This document shows positions 41,530 to 50,361 of a DNA stretch of 64,000 bases, in pieces (the stretch's first letter is position 1; each line of letters opens with the position of its first letter). Where the stretch lies: NCBI RefSeq assembly GCF_030684895.1, contig NZ_JAUXXP010000090.1:62001-126000 (forward strand), given 5' to 3'. This stretch comes from Pseudomonas sp. Lineage in GTDB: Bacteria; Pseudomonadota; Gammaproteobacteria; Pseudomonadales; Pseudomonadaceae. Under the pieces are notes generated by a model, which did no database searches, was not told the origin of the DNA, and saw nothing but the letters and a program-made list of their open reading frames with translations. The translations under genes and the position numbers were made by a program.

Positions 41530-41994
41530 ATGCTATTTGGCGCAATCCTGGTATTGAGCTGGCTGATCCTGTTGATCCGCTACCCGAGCAAGGCGCTACC
41601 GGTTTCCCTCGCCGCGCTGATAGGCCTGGGCCTGGTCACCAGCTGGGTGCTCTGGCAGGAAAGCCGTGAGAATCGCCACCTGGCGTACCTCGAATTACGC
41701 CTCGACTATGCCCCCGACAGTTGCCCGGCGGATCGCCCGCTGGCCCTCAACCTGAAAAACGGCAGTGAAGCGGCTCTACTTGAACTGCAATGGCAAATAG
41801 CCGCCTACCGACCTGGTGACAGGGTCAATCTGGCCGAGCGTCTGTATGAAACCCCACGCTACAGCGGCCCGGGTGAACTGCTACCGGGCGCCGAATGGCA
41901 AAGCTGCCTGCCACTGCCCACCCTGCGCAGCGGCTACCGTGCCAGCACCCTGAAGTTTCGCGCCGAGCGCCTGCAAGGCAGCTTCAGCCGTTGA
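41530..41994 (+). CDS. Hypothetical membrane-anchored protein
   Basis: A 154-residue protein. Two hydrophobic segments (residues 1-16 and 24-43) are followed by a soluble, probably periplasmic domain with two cysteines (DSCPADRP, WQSCLPLP) that could form a disulfide. Similar Pseudomonas proteins are sometimes labelled multidrug transporter, which nothing in the sequence supports. Codon use fits a real gene. It lies after the alginate operon hairpin and 33 bases before an SDR gene on the same strand. Function unknown. Confidence 0.7.
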   Translation: MLFGAILVLSWLILLIRYPSKALPVSLAALIGLGLVTSWVLWQESRENRHLAYLELRLDYAPDSCPADRPLALNLKNGSEAALLELQWQIAAYRPGDRVNLAERLYETPRYSGPGELLPGAEWQSCLPLPTLRSGYRASTLKFRAERLQGSFSR

Positions 41995-42027
41995 GCGTTG
42001 CCCCATGAAAACAACAAGGAAAGCTGC

Positions 42028-42858
42028 ATGACCCAGCCCAGCGTACTGATCACCGGATGTTCCAGCGGCATTGGTCGCGCCCTGGCCGAGGTATTCCAGC
42101 AGGCCGGTTATCAGGTCTGGGCCACGGCGCGCAAAGCTGAGGACCTCACAGCACTGAGCGAAGCCGGCTTTAACGCCGTGCAGTTGGACGTCAACGATGG
42201 CTTGGGCCTGGGTCAGTTGGCCGAACGCCTGAAAGCTGAAATCGGCGGCCTCGACGTGCTGATTAATAACGCCGGTTACGGGGCTATGGGGCCGCTGCTC
42301 GATGGCGGTGTTGAGGCCATGCGCAAACAGTTTGAAACCAACGTGTTCTCGCTGATCGGCGTAACCCGCGCACTGTTCCCGCTGCTGCGGCAGAACAAAG
42401 GCCTGGTGGTGAATATCGGCAGCGTCTCCGGCGTACTGGTCACCCCGTTTGCCGGCGCCTACTGCGCCTCCAAAGCCGCCGTGCATGCGCTGACCGACGC
42501 CCTGCGTCTGGAGCTGGCGCCCTTCGCCATCGAGGTAATGGAAGTACAGCCCGGCGCGATTGCCTCCAGCTTCGGTGCCAATGCCAGCCAGCAAGCCGAA
42601 CAACTGATCGACGAAGCCTCGCCCTGGTGGCCGATCCGCGAGGGCATCCGCGCCCGCGCCAACGCCTCACAAGACAACCCCACCCCCACCAGCCACTTCG
42701 CCCGCAATCTGCTGGCGGCGGTGCAGCGCAAACGCCGTCCTAATCTGATTCGCTTGGGCAACGGCAGTCGCAGCATGCCGCTGCTCGCGGCCCTGGTGCC
42801 CAAACGTCTGCTCGAAGCTGTATTAAAGAAACGCTTCGGCCTTAACCGCAGCCTCTAG
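42028..42858 (+). CDS. SDR-family oxidoreductase
   Basis: A 276-residue classical short-chain dehydrogenase. The cofactor motif TGCSSGIGRALAEVF is at residues 8-22, and NNAGYGAMG, the catalytic serine in NIGSVSGVL, and Y/K in YCASKAAVHAL follow. The C-terminus is somewhat long and basic. ATG at 42028 has AAGGA 7 bases upstream. It is followed by a small membrane protein whose ribosome site overlaps its stop codon. Substrate cannot be inferred; cofactor choice (arginine after TGCSSGIG) is open. Confidence 0.9.
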   Translation: MTQPSVLITGCSSGIGRALAEVFQQAGYQVWATARKAEDLTALSEAGFNAVQLDVNDGLGLGQLAERLKAEIGGLDVLINNAGYGAMGPLLDGGVEAMRKQFETNVFSLIGVTRALFPLLRQNKGLVVNIGSVSGVLVTPFAGAYCASKAAVHALTDALRLELAPFAIEVMEVQPGAIASSFGANASQQAEQLIDEASPWWPIREGIRARANASQDNPTPTSHFARNLLAAVQRKRRPNLIRLGNGSRSMPLLAALVPKRLLEAVLKKRFGLNRSL

Positions 42859-42870
42859 GAGTACAGGCCC

Positions 42871-43257
42871 ATGCGCGAGCCCAGCCCCAGCAGCGTCGCG
42901 GTTACCCGCCTGGCCCTTGGCGGCGTGGTGGCGGTTGTCGTGCTCAACCTGCTGCTGCGCACCTTCGTCAAACTCGGCGGTCTGTTTACCACAGTGCTGA
43001 TCGCCGCATTGGTGGCCGCCGGCATGACCCTGTGGTTCTCCTGGCGCAACCGCCGCGCGCCCCTGCAAGGCGAACGCCGCCGTCTGCTCGCACTCTACGG
43101 CGGCATCCTGGCCCTGCTCTATCTGGGTTTATTGGCAATGATGGCGCTGCAGGACGATCCCAGCCCGATGGGTTTACTGATCTTTGCCCTGCATTATTTT
43201 TGTTATCCGCTGATGGCCTGGCTGTTTCTCGCCAAGCTCTACCGCAACAGCCCGTAA
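42871..43257 (+). CDS. Small inner-membrane protein
   Basis: A 128-residue protein with four predicted membrane segments (about residues 14-30, 37-57, 72-92 and 99-122) separated by short charged loops such as SWRNRRAPLQGERRR. I do not recognise a named family. AGGAG at the SDR stop codon serves as its ribosome site, so it is probably co-transcribed with the SDR gene. Nothing shows a transport or enzymatic role. A palindromic repeat follows. Confidence 0.75.
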   Translation: MREPSPSSVAVTRLALGGVVAVVVLNLLLRTFVKLGGLFTTVLIAALVAAGMTLWFSWRNRRAPLQGERRRLLALYGGILALLYLGLLAMMALQDDPSPMGLLIFALHYFCYPLMAWLFLAKLYRNSP

Positions 43258-43290
43258 ACACCGCCCCCCTAACACCGCCAAGGGACTCCC

Positions 43291-43356
43291 TAGCCCGGAT
43301 GAAATCCGGGGAACAGCGCGGGTATCGATAAAGCATCCCGGATTGCATCCGGGCTA
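43291..43356. repeat. Palindromic repeat TAGCCCGGAT type
   Basis: TAGCCCGGAT (43291-43300) and ATCCGGGCTA (43347-43356) are perfect inverted arms. Internal ATCCGGGG and CCCGGAT segments allow a longer fold. It matches the family seen at 23539-23659. Confidence 0.75.
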
Positions 43357-43440
43357 CCCTCTTGTCAGCCCAAGGATGGGTCGGGCCGCGCAGGTTGAGC
43401 AGCGCGATACCCATCATGCAAAGCACGTGACAGGTAAGTA

Positions 43441-43695
43441 TCAGTAGTGATAACGCAGCTGCGCAATCAACAGCGCATCGCCCTCTACCCTGTAAACCAT
43501 CCGATGCTCGTCATTGATACGCCGCGACCAATAGCCCGCCAGGGCGTGCTTGAGTGCCTCCGGTTTGCCGGTGCCGGCAAAGGGGCTGCGCACTACTTCC
43601 TTGATCAGGGCGTTGATGCGTTTAAGGATCTTCTTGTCGCTATCCTGCCAGTGGAGGTAGTCCTCCCAGGCCTGCTCGGCAAAGATCAGCCTCAC
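43441..43695 (-). CDS. yoeB: Toxin YoeB (mRNA interferase)
   Basis: An 84-residue RelE-superfamily toxin, the length of E. coli YoeB. The C-terminal RRINDEHRMVYRVEGDALLIAQLRYHY contains the catalytic glutamate, arginine, histidine and terminal tyrosine pattern of YoeB, which cuts mRNA on the ribosome. Its ATG overlaps the antitoxin stop by four bases, the normal arrangement. All key residues appear intact, so the toxin should be active. Regulated with the antitoxin through the palindromic operator upstream. Confidence 0.95.
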   Translation of the reverse strand: MRLIFAEQAWEDYLHWQDSDKKILKRINALIKEVVRSPFAGTGKPEALKHALAGYWSRRINDEHRMVYRVEGDALLIAQLRYHY

Positions 43696-43943
43696 TGCGC
43701 CAGGCTCCGCTCCTGGCCTTGGCCACTTTCCAGGCTGGCGATTGCCTCAAGCAGGCGCTTGGCATTCTTCGGCGCGCGCAGCAGGTAGGCGGTTTCCTCC
43801 AGGGCCTTGTAATCCTCAAGCGAGATCATCACCACCGACTGCTGCCGGTTGCGGGTAATGATCAACGGTTCGTGGTCTTCGCACACGCGATCCATGGTCT
43901 GCGCCAGGTTGGCGCGCACGGTGGTGTAGCTGATGGCGTCCAT
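43692..43943 (-). CDS. yefM: Antitoxin YefM (Phd family)
   Basis: An 83-residue Phd/YefM antitoxin. The N-terminal MDAISYTTVRANLAQTMDRVCEDHEPLIITR is the DNA-binding and dimerisation domain, and the C-terminal acidic helix neutralises YoeB. I chose the ATG at 43943 because a longer frame runs into the operator. It is first in the operon with yoeB and would repress the operon with conditional cooperativity, as known in E. coli. Confidence 0.95.
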   Translation of the reverse strand: MDAISYTTVRANLAQTMDRVCEDHEPLIITRNRQQSVVMISLEDYKALEETAYLLRAPKNAKRLLEAIASLESGQGQERSLAQ

Positions 43944-43954
43944 TGAAATACCCT

Positions 43955-43986
43955 CTATACATGTACGCGATACCGTACATGTATAG
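43955..43986. promoter_or_regulatory. YefM-YoeB operator palindrome
   Basis: A perfect 13-bp inverted repeat, CTATACATGTACG (43955-43967) and its complement (43974-43986), spaced by six bases and lying 11 bases upstream of the yefM start. It contains TGTAC/GTACA cores like those bound by E. coli YefM. Confidence 0.85.
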
Positions 43987-44055
43987 ACCAAAGCCTGTCT
44001 AGGCTTGTTCTTTACCGCCGGGCAGCCCGTAGGATGGGTTGAGTACCGCTCCAGC

Positions 44056-46053
44056 CTAGCGCTTGATGGTTTTCAGCAAATCTTCCGGGGTGATATAGCC
44101 CACTGCGCCGCTTTGAGTCTGGGCGCTACCCGGCTGTGGCTGATGCAGGATATGGCCCTTCATTTTGCCGATGATGTGCATCTCGCAAGGCTTGCAGTCG
44201 AATTTCAGGGTCAGCACTTCGTCCTGATGAATCAGCTGCATATCCGAGACTTTGGTGCGCACGCCGGTGACGCCTTTGGCCTGTTTCGGACACAGGTTGA
44301 AGGAGAAGCGCAGGCAGTGTTTGGTGATCATCACCGGCACTTCACCGGCTTCTTCATGGGCCTCGTAGGCCGCGTCGATCAGCTGCACGCCATAGCGCTT
44401 GTAGAAGGTGCGAGCCTTGTCGTTGTAGACGTTGGCGAGAAACGTCAGGTGCGACTCTGGGTACACCGGCGCAGGCACGCTAACCGGCTTGCGCCCACCA
44501 CGTGGATGCACCGCGACGCGGGCCTGGGTCAGCGCTTCAATGGCTTCGCGACGCAAGCTCTTGAGCTGCGAGCCGGGAATAAACGGCACGGCCTCACAGT
44601 CGATCTGCACGCCCGTGCTGTAGTACATCGTGGTACCCAGCTTGCTCAAGGTATCGGCCAGTTGTTCGCGCGATTGCTCGGCATCCTTGGCGGCGGCGAA
44701 CGGCCCATTCAGGCTGACCTTGGCGACTACGCCCTCTTCGCTGCTCACGCTCAGCTGCAACTGATCACCGTGCAACGCCACTTGCCAGCTAACCGCGACG
44801 CGACGCTCGGCCGAGGTTTTCTGTAGAGCCTGTTGCCAGTTGTGATCGAGGTTGCGATTGAGCGGGTGTTGCGGGCGCACGCGGTGCATGGCCTCGGGCA
44901 TTTCGTTGGGCTCGACGCGGTAGCGGTAGCGCTTCTCGCCGTCTTCGTCGAACTCGCCTTTCAGTTCGCAGATGTTGCTGCGAAAACCCACCACTTCGCG
45001 CTTGATCAGCACGTTCAAACCATCGCCATTGGACAACGGCGCGTCGGTGACGGCGATCAGATCGCGCTTGCCGACTTTCTCGACATAACCCACAGAAAGC
45101 CCGGTGAAGGTTGGCGAATCGAACGCGCCGATATCCACTTTGCGATCCGTCACGAAGTAGTCGGTGCTGCCACGGTGGAAGGTCTTGTCAGTATCCGGGG
45201 TGAAGAAGTGCTCGGTGCGACCGCTGGCCGCGCGAGCCAGGTGCGGACGCTGTTCGAGAATCGCATCCAGCTCGCGGCGGTAATGCGCGGTGATGTTCTT
45301 CACGTAACTCATGTCTTTGTAGCGCCCTTCAATCTTGAACGAGCGCACGCCGGCATCCACCAGGTAGATCAGGTTGTCGGTCTGGTTGTTGTCCTTCATC
45401 GACAACAGGTGCTTATCAAACGCTACCACGCGGCCCTGATCATCTTTCAAGGTGTACGGCAGGCGGCAGGCCTGGGAGCAGTCGCCACGGTTGGCGCTGC
45501 GCCCGTTCTGCGCGTGGGAGATGTTGCACTGCCCGGAGAACGCCACGCACAGCGCGCCGTGGATAAAGAACTCGACCGCCGAATCGACGTTCTTGCAGAT
45601 AGTGCTGATCTCTTCCAGGTTCAGCTCACGGGCCAACACCAGCTGCGAGAAGCCAGCTTTGTCGAGGAAACGGGCTTTCTCCAGGGTGCGGATGTCGCAC
45701 TGGGTGCTGGCGTGAATCTCGATGGGCGGCAGGTCCATCTCCATCACACCCATGTCCTGCACGATCAGCGCATCAATCCCGGCCTCGTAGAGCTGCCAGA
45801 TCATCTGCCGCGCAGGCTCCAGCTCATCCTCATGCAGGATGGTGTTGAGGGTGACAAACACCCGCGCATGGAACAGATGGGCGAACTGCACCAGCTCGGC
45901 AATATCCGCCACGCTGTTGCTGGCGTTGTGCCGCGCGCCAAAGCCGGGCCCGCCGATATACACCGCATCGGCGCCATGCAGGATGGCTTCCTTGGCAATG
46001 GCGGTATCGCGCGCGGGGCTGAGCAGTTCGAGGTGGTGCTTGGGCAGGGACAT
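44056..46053 (-). CDS. rlhA: U32-family protein RlhA (23S rRNA C2501 hydroxylation)
   Basis: A 665-residue U32 'peptidase' family protein. The N-terminal HLELLSPARDTAIAKEAILHGADAVYIGGPGFGARHN and the cysteine cluster in GALCVAFSGQCNISHAQNGRSANRGDCSQACRLPY (an Fe-S cluster candidate) match E. coli RlhA (YdcP), which hydroxylates 23S rRNA C2501 rather than digesting protein. The ATG at 46053 is preferred by family fit; an earlier ATG at 46089 adds 12 residues. No strong ribosome site is seen. Further cysteines near the C-terminus (FDCKPCEMH) are also conserved-looking. Confidence 0.9.
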   Translation of the reverse strand: MSLPKHHLELLSPARDTAIAKEAILHGADAVYIGGPGFGARHNASNSVADIAELVQFAHLFHARVFVTLNTILHEDELEPARQMIWQLYEAGIDALIVQDMGVMEMDLPPIEIHASTQCDIRTLEKARFLDKAGFSQLVLARELNLEEISTICKNVDSAVEFFIHGALCVAFSGQCNISHAQNGRSANRGDCSQACRLPYTLKDDQGRVVAFDKHLLSMKDNNQTDNLIYLVDAGVRSFKIEGRYKDMSYVKNITAHYRRELDAILEQRPHLARAASGRTEHFFTPDTDKTFHRGSTDYFVTDRKVDIGAFDSPTFTGLSVGYVEKVGKRDLIAVTDAPLSNGDGLNVLIKREVVGFRSNICELKGEFDEDGEKRYRYRVEPNEMPEAMHRVRPQHPLNRNLDHNWQQALQKTSAERRVAVSWQVALHGDQLQLSVSSEEGVVAKVSLNGPFAAAKDAEQSREQLADTLSKLGTTMYYSTGVQIDCEAVPFIPGSQLKSLRREAIEALTQARVAVHPRGGRKPVSVPAPVYPESHLTFLANVYNDKARTFYKRYGVQLIDAAYEAHEEAGEVPVMITKHCLRFSFNLCPKQAKGVTGVRTKVSDMQLIHQDEVLTLKFDCKPCEMHIIGKMKGHILHQPQPGSAQTQSGAVGYITPEDLLKTIKR

Positions 46054-46103
46054 GGCGTGGGCATCGGGGCAGTCAATCAAGCCGGGCATTTTACTCTTAA
46101 ATG

Positions 46104-46370
46104 AGGGTCTGTTCCCGTTTCATTCGCGGGCGCGCCGGAGCCTGCTTTTGCGCGAGGCAAGGCACGAGGAGCGCGGTTTGGTTGTTCCAAATAAGCGACG
46201 AGAAACGCTGCATCGCGCAAAAGCAGGCCCGGCCCGTAGGGTTGCGCGGGAAATGGCCCCCGCTGTTGTTGCAGGACTTGCCAAGGGAACACCATTACCT
46301 GCGTCCTGCGCCTAATCGGGGGCCATTTCTCGCAGCAACGCGCCTCGCGAATGAAACGGGAACAGACCCT
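46104..46370. mobile_element. Nested-palindrome element, MITE or REP-like
   Basis: A 267-bp non-coding block between rlhA and polB. Its ends are 25-bp perfect inverted repeats (46104-46128 and 46346-46370) beginning AGGGTCTGTTCCCGTTTC. Inside are a 16-bp perfect inverted repeat GCCTGCTTTTGCGCGA (46140-46155 / 46213-46228) and a 17-bp inverted repeat with one mismatch (46246-46262 / 46317-46333). No transposase gene is present. The layout fits a non-autonomous palindromic element moved in trans by a REP-associated (Y1-type) transposase, which is inference. Confidence 0.65.
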
Positions 46371-46403
46371 GCTGTCTGTGCCCGCTGAGCAGCCACCCAA
46401 TTA

Positions 46404-46419
46404 CTGTATGGGCATACAG
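46404..46419. promoter_or_regulatory. LexA box upstream of polB
   Basis: CTGTATGGGCATACAG fits the CTGT-N8-ACAG LexA consensus exactly, 50 bases before the polB start. It is expected to make the gene part of the SOS response. Confidence 0.9.
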
Positions 46420-46469
46420 ACAAAAGCCCGCGTAGAATTGGCTGATCAAATTCAGTCGAGAATGGCGCG

Positions 46470-48839
46470 GTGGACTTACAACAGGGCTTTCTGCTGACCC
46501 GACACTGGCGTGATACGCCGGCCGGGACGCAGGTGGAGTTCTGGCTGGCCACCGACCACGGCCCGCGCCATATCCGCTTGCCGCTGCAACCCTCGGTGGC
46601 GTTTATCCCGGCCGAGCAACGCGCCCAGGCCGAGGCGCTATTGGCCAATGAAAGCGGCGTTGAGCTGCGCCCGCTGGCGCTCAAGGACTTTCAGCAACGC
46701 CCGGTGCTGGGCCTGTATTGCCAGCAGCATCGCCAGTTGATCGAGCTCGACAAACGCCTGCGCCGCGCTGGCGTAACGGTGTACGAGGCCGATGTGCGCC
46801 CGCCAGAGCGCTACCTGATGGAGCGCTTTATCACCGCGCCGGTGCTGTTCGCCGGCACGCCTGATGCAGCTAACCCGCCCCTGCTGCTGGACGCGCAGAT
46901 CAAACCCTGCGCGGATTACCGCCCAACGCTCAAGCTGGCATCGCTGGATATCGAAACCAATGCCTTCGGCGAGCTGTACTCGATTGCCATCGAAGGCTGC
47001 GGCCAGCGCAACGTGTATATGCTCGGCCGCGCGCCGGAACAGCCGCCAGAGATAGATTTTCAGCTGGAGTACTGCGTCAGCCGTGAACAGTTGCTCGAAC
47101 GCCTGAATCAGTGGATGGCCGAACATGATCCAGATGCTCTTATCGGCTGGAACCTGGTGCAATTCGACCTGCGCGTGCTGCACGAACACGCTCGCCGCCT
47201 GGCCATCCCGCTGCGTCTGGGCCGCGATGGCAGTGAGATGCAGTGGCGCGAGCATGGCAGCGGCAACGGCCACTTCTTCGCCGATGCAGCGGGCCGCTTG
47301 ATTATCGACGGCATCGAAACGCTGCGCTCGGCGACCTGGAGCTTCCCCTCGTTCAGCCTGGAAAACGTTGCGCAAACCCTGCTCGGCGAAGGTAAGGATA
47401 TTTCCACGCCCTACCAGCGCATGGACGAAATCGACCGCATGTTCCGCGAGGACAAACCCGCCCTGGCGCGCTACAACCTGCGCGACTGCGAGCTGGTGAC
47501 GCGCATCTTCGGCAAGACCGGCATCCTCGACTTCCTCTTGGAGCGCGCCACCGTTACCGGCCTGCCCGCCGACCGTAACGGCGGCTCGGTGGCGGCCTTC
47601 GAGCATCTGTATATGCCGCTGATGCACCGTCGCGGTTTTGTTGCGCCGAACCTCGGTGACAACCCGCCGCAGGCCAGCCCCGGCGGTTTTGTCATGGACT
47701 CGCAGCCAGGGCTATACGAGTCGGTACTGGTGCTCGACTACAAGAGCCTGTATCCGTCGATTATCCGCAGCTTTCTAATCGACCCGGTGGGACTGATCGA
47801 AGGCCTGCGCCAGCCGGATGACGTCCACTCGGTGCCGGGCTTTCGCGGCGCACGCTTCTCGCGCAGCGAGCATTGCCTGCCAGCGATTGTCGAACGCGTG
47901 TGGCAGGGCCGCGAAGCCGCCAAACGCGAGCACAACGCGCCACTGTCGCAGGCGCTGAAGATCATCATGAACGCCTTCTACGGCGTGCTCGGTTCCAGCG
48001 GTTGCCGCTTCTTCGACACCCGCCTGGCCTCCTCCATCACCCTGCGCGGCCACGAAATCATGGCCCGCACCCGTGCGCTGATCGAGGCCGAAGGCTACGC
48101 GGTGATCTACGGCGACACCGACTCCACCTTTGTCTGGCTGCAACGCCTGCATGACGAAGCCGATGCAGCGCAGATCGGCCGCGCTCTGGTGGCCAAGGTC
48201 AATGCCTGGTGGGCTGAACATCTACAGAGCGAGTACGGCCTGAGCAGCGCCCTGGAACTGCAATACGAAACCCACTACAGCCGCTTTCTGATGCCGACTA
48301 TTCGCGGTGCCGAAGAAGGCAGCAAAAAGCGCTATGCCGGGATGATCAGCCGCGCCGACGGCAGCCACGAAATGGTCTACAAAGGCCTGGAAACCGTACG
48401 CAGCGATTGGTCGCCGCTGGCTCAGCAGTTTCAGCGCGAGCTGTATGAACGGATTTTCCTCAACCAGCCCTACCAGGGGTATATCCGCGACTATGTCGAA
48501 CGCACCCTGAATGGCGAGCTGGATGAGCTGCTGGTCTACCGCAAGCGCCTGCGTCGCACACTCACCGACTACGAACGCAACGTGCCGCCGCATGTGCGCG
48601 CCGCGCGCCTGGCCGACGAATACAACGCCGCCCACGGCCGGCCGCTGCAATACCAACGCGGCGGCTGGATCAGTTACGTAATAACCACCGCCGGCCCGCA
48701 ACCGCTGGAAGCACGTAACGCCGCCATCGATTACGACCACTACCTGACCCGCCAATTACAGCCGGTGGCCGATGCCATCCTGCCGTTTGTCGATGACGAC
48801 TTCGCCACGTTGATTGGTGGGCAGTTGGGCTTGTTTTGA
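46470..48839 (+). CDS. polB: DNA polymerase II
   Basis: A 789-residue family B polymerase. The 3'-5' exonuclease domain has the Exo I motif SLDIETNAFGELY (near residue 160) and further acidic motifs. The polymerase domain has DYKSLYPSI (near 425), KIIMNAFYGVLGS, and YGDTDSTFV (near 547). It takes part in SOS repair and restart after damage. The start is a GTG at 46470; an ATG at 46462 is out of frame. The LexA box just upstream supports damage induction. Length matches E. coli Pol II (783). Confidence 0.96.
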   Translation: MDLQQGFLLTRHWRDTPAGTQVEFWLATDHGPRHIRLPLQPSVAFIPAEQRAQAEALLANESGVELRPLALKDFQQRPVLGLYCQQHRQLIELDKRLRRAGVTVYEADVRPPERYLMERFITAPVLFAGTPDAANPPLLLDAQIKPCADYRPTLKLASLDIETNAFGELYSIAIEGCGQRNVYMLGRAPEQPPEIDFQLEYCVSREQLLERLNQWMAEHDPDALIGWNLVQFDLRVLHEHARRLAIPLRLGRDGSEMQWREHGSGNGHFFADAAGRLIIDGIETLRSATWSFPSFSLENVAQTLLGEGKDISTPYQRMDEIDRMFREDKPALARYNLRDCELVTRIFGKTGILDFLLERATVTGLPADRNGGSVAAFEHLYMPLMHRRGFVAPNLGDNPPQASPGGFVMDSQPGLYESVLVLDYKSLYPSIIRSFLIDPVGLIEGLRQPDDVHSVPGFRGARFSRSEHCLPAIVERVWQGREAAKREHNAPLSQALKIIMNAFYGVLGSSGCRFFDTRLASSITLRGHEIMARTRALIEAEGYAVIYGDTDSTFVWLQRLHDEADAAQIGRALVAKVNAWWAEHLQSEYGLSSALELQYETHYSRFLMPTIRGAEEGSKKRYAGMISRADGSHEMVYKGLETVRSDWSPLAQQFQRELYERIFLNQPYQGYIRDYVERTLNGELDELLVYRKRLRRTLTDYERNVPPHVRAARLADEYNAAHGRPLQYQRGGWISYVITTAGPQPLEARNAAIDYDHYLTRQLQPVADAILPFVDDDFATLIGGQLGLF

Positions 48840-48887
48840 GGATGACGCTCCCCCACCCTGGAACCCAAGTCGCAGCGCAAGGCCCTT

Positions 48888-49055
48888 GTAGGGTGGGTTA
48901 GCGCCGCCATGCCAGGTTATCCCAAAAGCACAGAAGAACAGACGCGGCGCGTAACCCACCAAGCGGTATTGGATAAACCAAAGCTGGTGGGTTACGGGGC
49001 GCACAACTACTGCGGCGTCCACCCGATCAAGGTCAACGCCCCTAACCCACCCTAC
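48888..49055. repeat. Double palindromic repeat (BIME-like) before AAA ATPase gene
   Basis: Outer arms GTAGGGTGGGTTAGCG (48888-48903) and TAACCCACCCTAC (49043-49055) enclose two hairpins: GGTGGGTTAGCG with CGTAACCCACC (to 48960), and GGTGGGTTACGGGGCG (48986-49001) with CGCCCCTAACCCACC (49037-49051). It is the same family as 19778-19848. Confidence 0.8.
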
Positions 49056-49104
49056 CCGGTTACCCGGCTAAAATTCTTCCCTTCAACCGTCAGGACGACA
49101 TCGT

Positions 49105-50265
49105 ATGCTGCACATCCTCGCCGTCGCCAACTACCGCTCAATCAACACTCTGGTGCTGCCATTGGGCAGGCTCAACCTGGTGACCGGGGCCAATGGCAGC
49201 GGCAAGTCGAATCTCTATCGCGCCCTGCGCCTGCTGGCGGAAACCGCCCAGGGCGGCGTGGTCAATGCTCTGGCCCGTGAAGGCGGGCTGGACTCCACCT
49301 TCTGGGCAGGACCGGAAACCATCAGCCGGCGCATGCTCAGCGGCGAGGTGCCAGTGCAAGGCGGCCCACGCAAGGAGGCCAAGCGTCTGCGTCTGGGTTT
49401 TGCTGGCGATGACTTCAGCTATGCCATTTCCCTCGGGCTGCCGGAGCCAAGTCTGTCCGCCTTCGCGCTGGACCCCGAGATCAAGCGTGAATGCATCTGG
49501 GCCGGAGCCAGCTATCGCCCCGCCTCACTGCTGGTGGATCGCGCCGGGCCGATGGTGCGTATACGGGAAGGGCGCAGCTGGCAGGTGATGGCTCAGCATC
49601 TGCCGAGTTTCGATAGCCTGTTCGATCAGATCGGCAATGACCCCGCCTGCCCGGAAGTGTTCCAGCTGCGCGAACATATCCGCCGTTGGCGTTTCTACGA
49701 TCACTTTCGCAGCGATGCCGAAGCGCCTGCGCGCCTGCCGCAACTGGGTACCCGCACCCCGGTGCTGCACCACGACGGCCGTGACCTGGCGGCGGCGTTG
49801 CAGACCATTCGTGAAATCGGTGACCCGGCTGCGCTGGATGCGGCAATCAGTGATGCGTTCCCTGGCGCACGGCTGCGCATCGATATGCAGACCGGAGGAC
49901 GCTTTGCCGTAGAGTTGCAACAAGAAGGATTGCTGCGGCCCTTATCAGCCAGCGAACTGTCGGACGGCACCCTGCGTTATCTGCTGCTGGTCGCCGCCCT
50001 GCTAACGCCCAGACCACCATCCTTGATGGTGCTGAACGAGCCGGAAACCAGCCTGCACCCCGACCTGCTGCCCGCCCTCGGCCGGCTGATTATCGCAGCC
50101 TCGCAACGCACCCAGGTCTGGGTGGTGTCACATGCCAGCCGCCTGATCGCCACCCTGGAGCAACACCCTGAGTGCAACGCCATCGTCCTGGAAAAAAAGC
50201 TGGGGCAAACCGTGATTCAGGGTCAGGGCATGCTCGATGAACCGGCCTGGAAGTGGCCGAGTTAA
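49105..50265 (+). CDS. AAA-family ATPase (RecF/OLD-like head domain)
   Basis: A 386-residue protein with Walker A GANGSGKSN (residues 28-36), a signature-like SASELSDGTLRYLLLVAALL, Walker B LMVLNEPETSLHP (near residue 305), and the D-loop and switch histidine VVSHASRL. This is the head of the SMC/RecF/OLD class without a coiled coil or Toprim nuclease domain. ATG at 49105 is the first in frame. Palindromic repeats lie on both sides, and no partner nuclease gene adjoins. A role in DNA repair or defence is possible but unsupported. Confidence 0.82.
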   Translation: MLHILAVANYRSINTLVLPLGRLNLVTGANGSGKSNLYRALRLLAETAQGGVVNALAREGGLDSTFWAGPETISRRMLSGEVPVQGGPRKEAKRLRLGFAGDDFSYAISLGLPEPSLSAFALDPEIKRECIWAGASYRPASLLVDRAGPMVRIREGRSWQVMAQHLPSFDSLFDQIGNDPACPEVFQLREHIRRWRFYDHFRSDAEAPARLPQLGTRTPVLHHDGRDLAAALQTIREIGDPAALDAAISDAFPGARLRIDMQTGGRFAVELQQEGLLRPLSASELSDGTLRYLLLVAALLTPRPPSLMVLNEPETSLHPDLLPALGRLIIAASQRTQVWVVSHASRLIATLEQHPECNAIVLEKKLGQTVIQGQGMLDEPAWKWPS

Positions 50266-50287
50266 CCCTTGGCGGTCAGGGCCGTTC

Positions 50288-50361
50288 GTAGGGTGGATGA
50301 CGCTTCACCCGTCCACCGCTTGCGATCCCATGGTGGATGATAAAAGCGTCATCCACCCTAC
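50288..50361. repeat. Palindromic repeat with 18-bp arms
   Basis: GTAGGGTGGATGACGCTT (50288-50305) and its perfect complement AAGCGTCATCCACCCTAC (50344-50361) form long arms around a shorter inner stem. The outer edge supplies the stop codon of the leftward EamA transporter gene. Confidence 0.85.

Noticed and set aside
41530..41994. Multidrug transporter label for the 154-residue protein
   Set aside because: There are only two hydrophobic segments and no transporter signature.
44056..46053. Collagenase or peptidase function for the U32 protein
   Set aside because: The sequence fits RlhA, an rRNA-modifying protein, and the family name is historical.
44833..46104. A 423-codon plus-strand frame opposite rlhA
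   Set aside because: It is antisense to a recognised family gene and lacks any motif.
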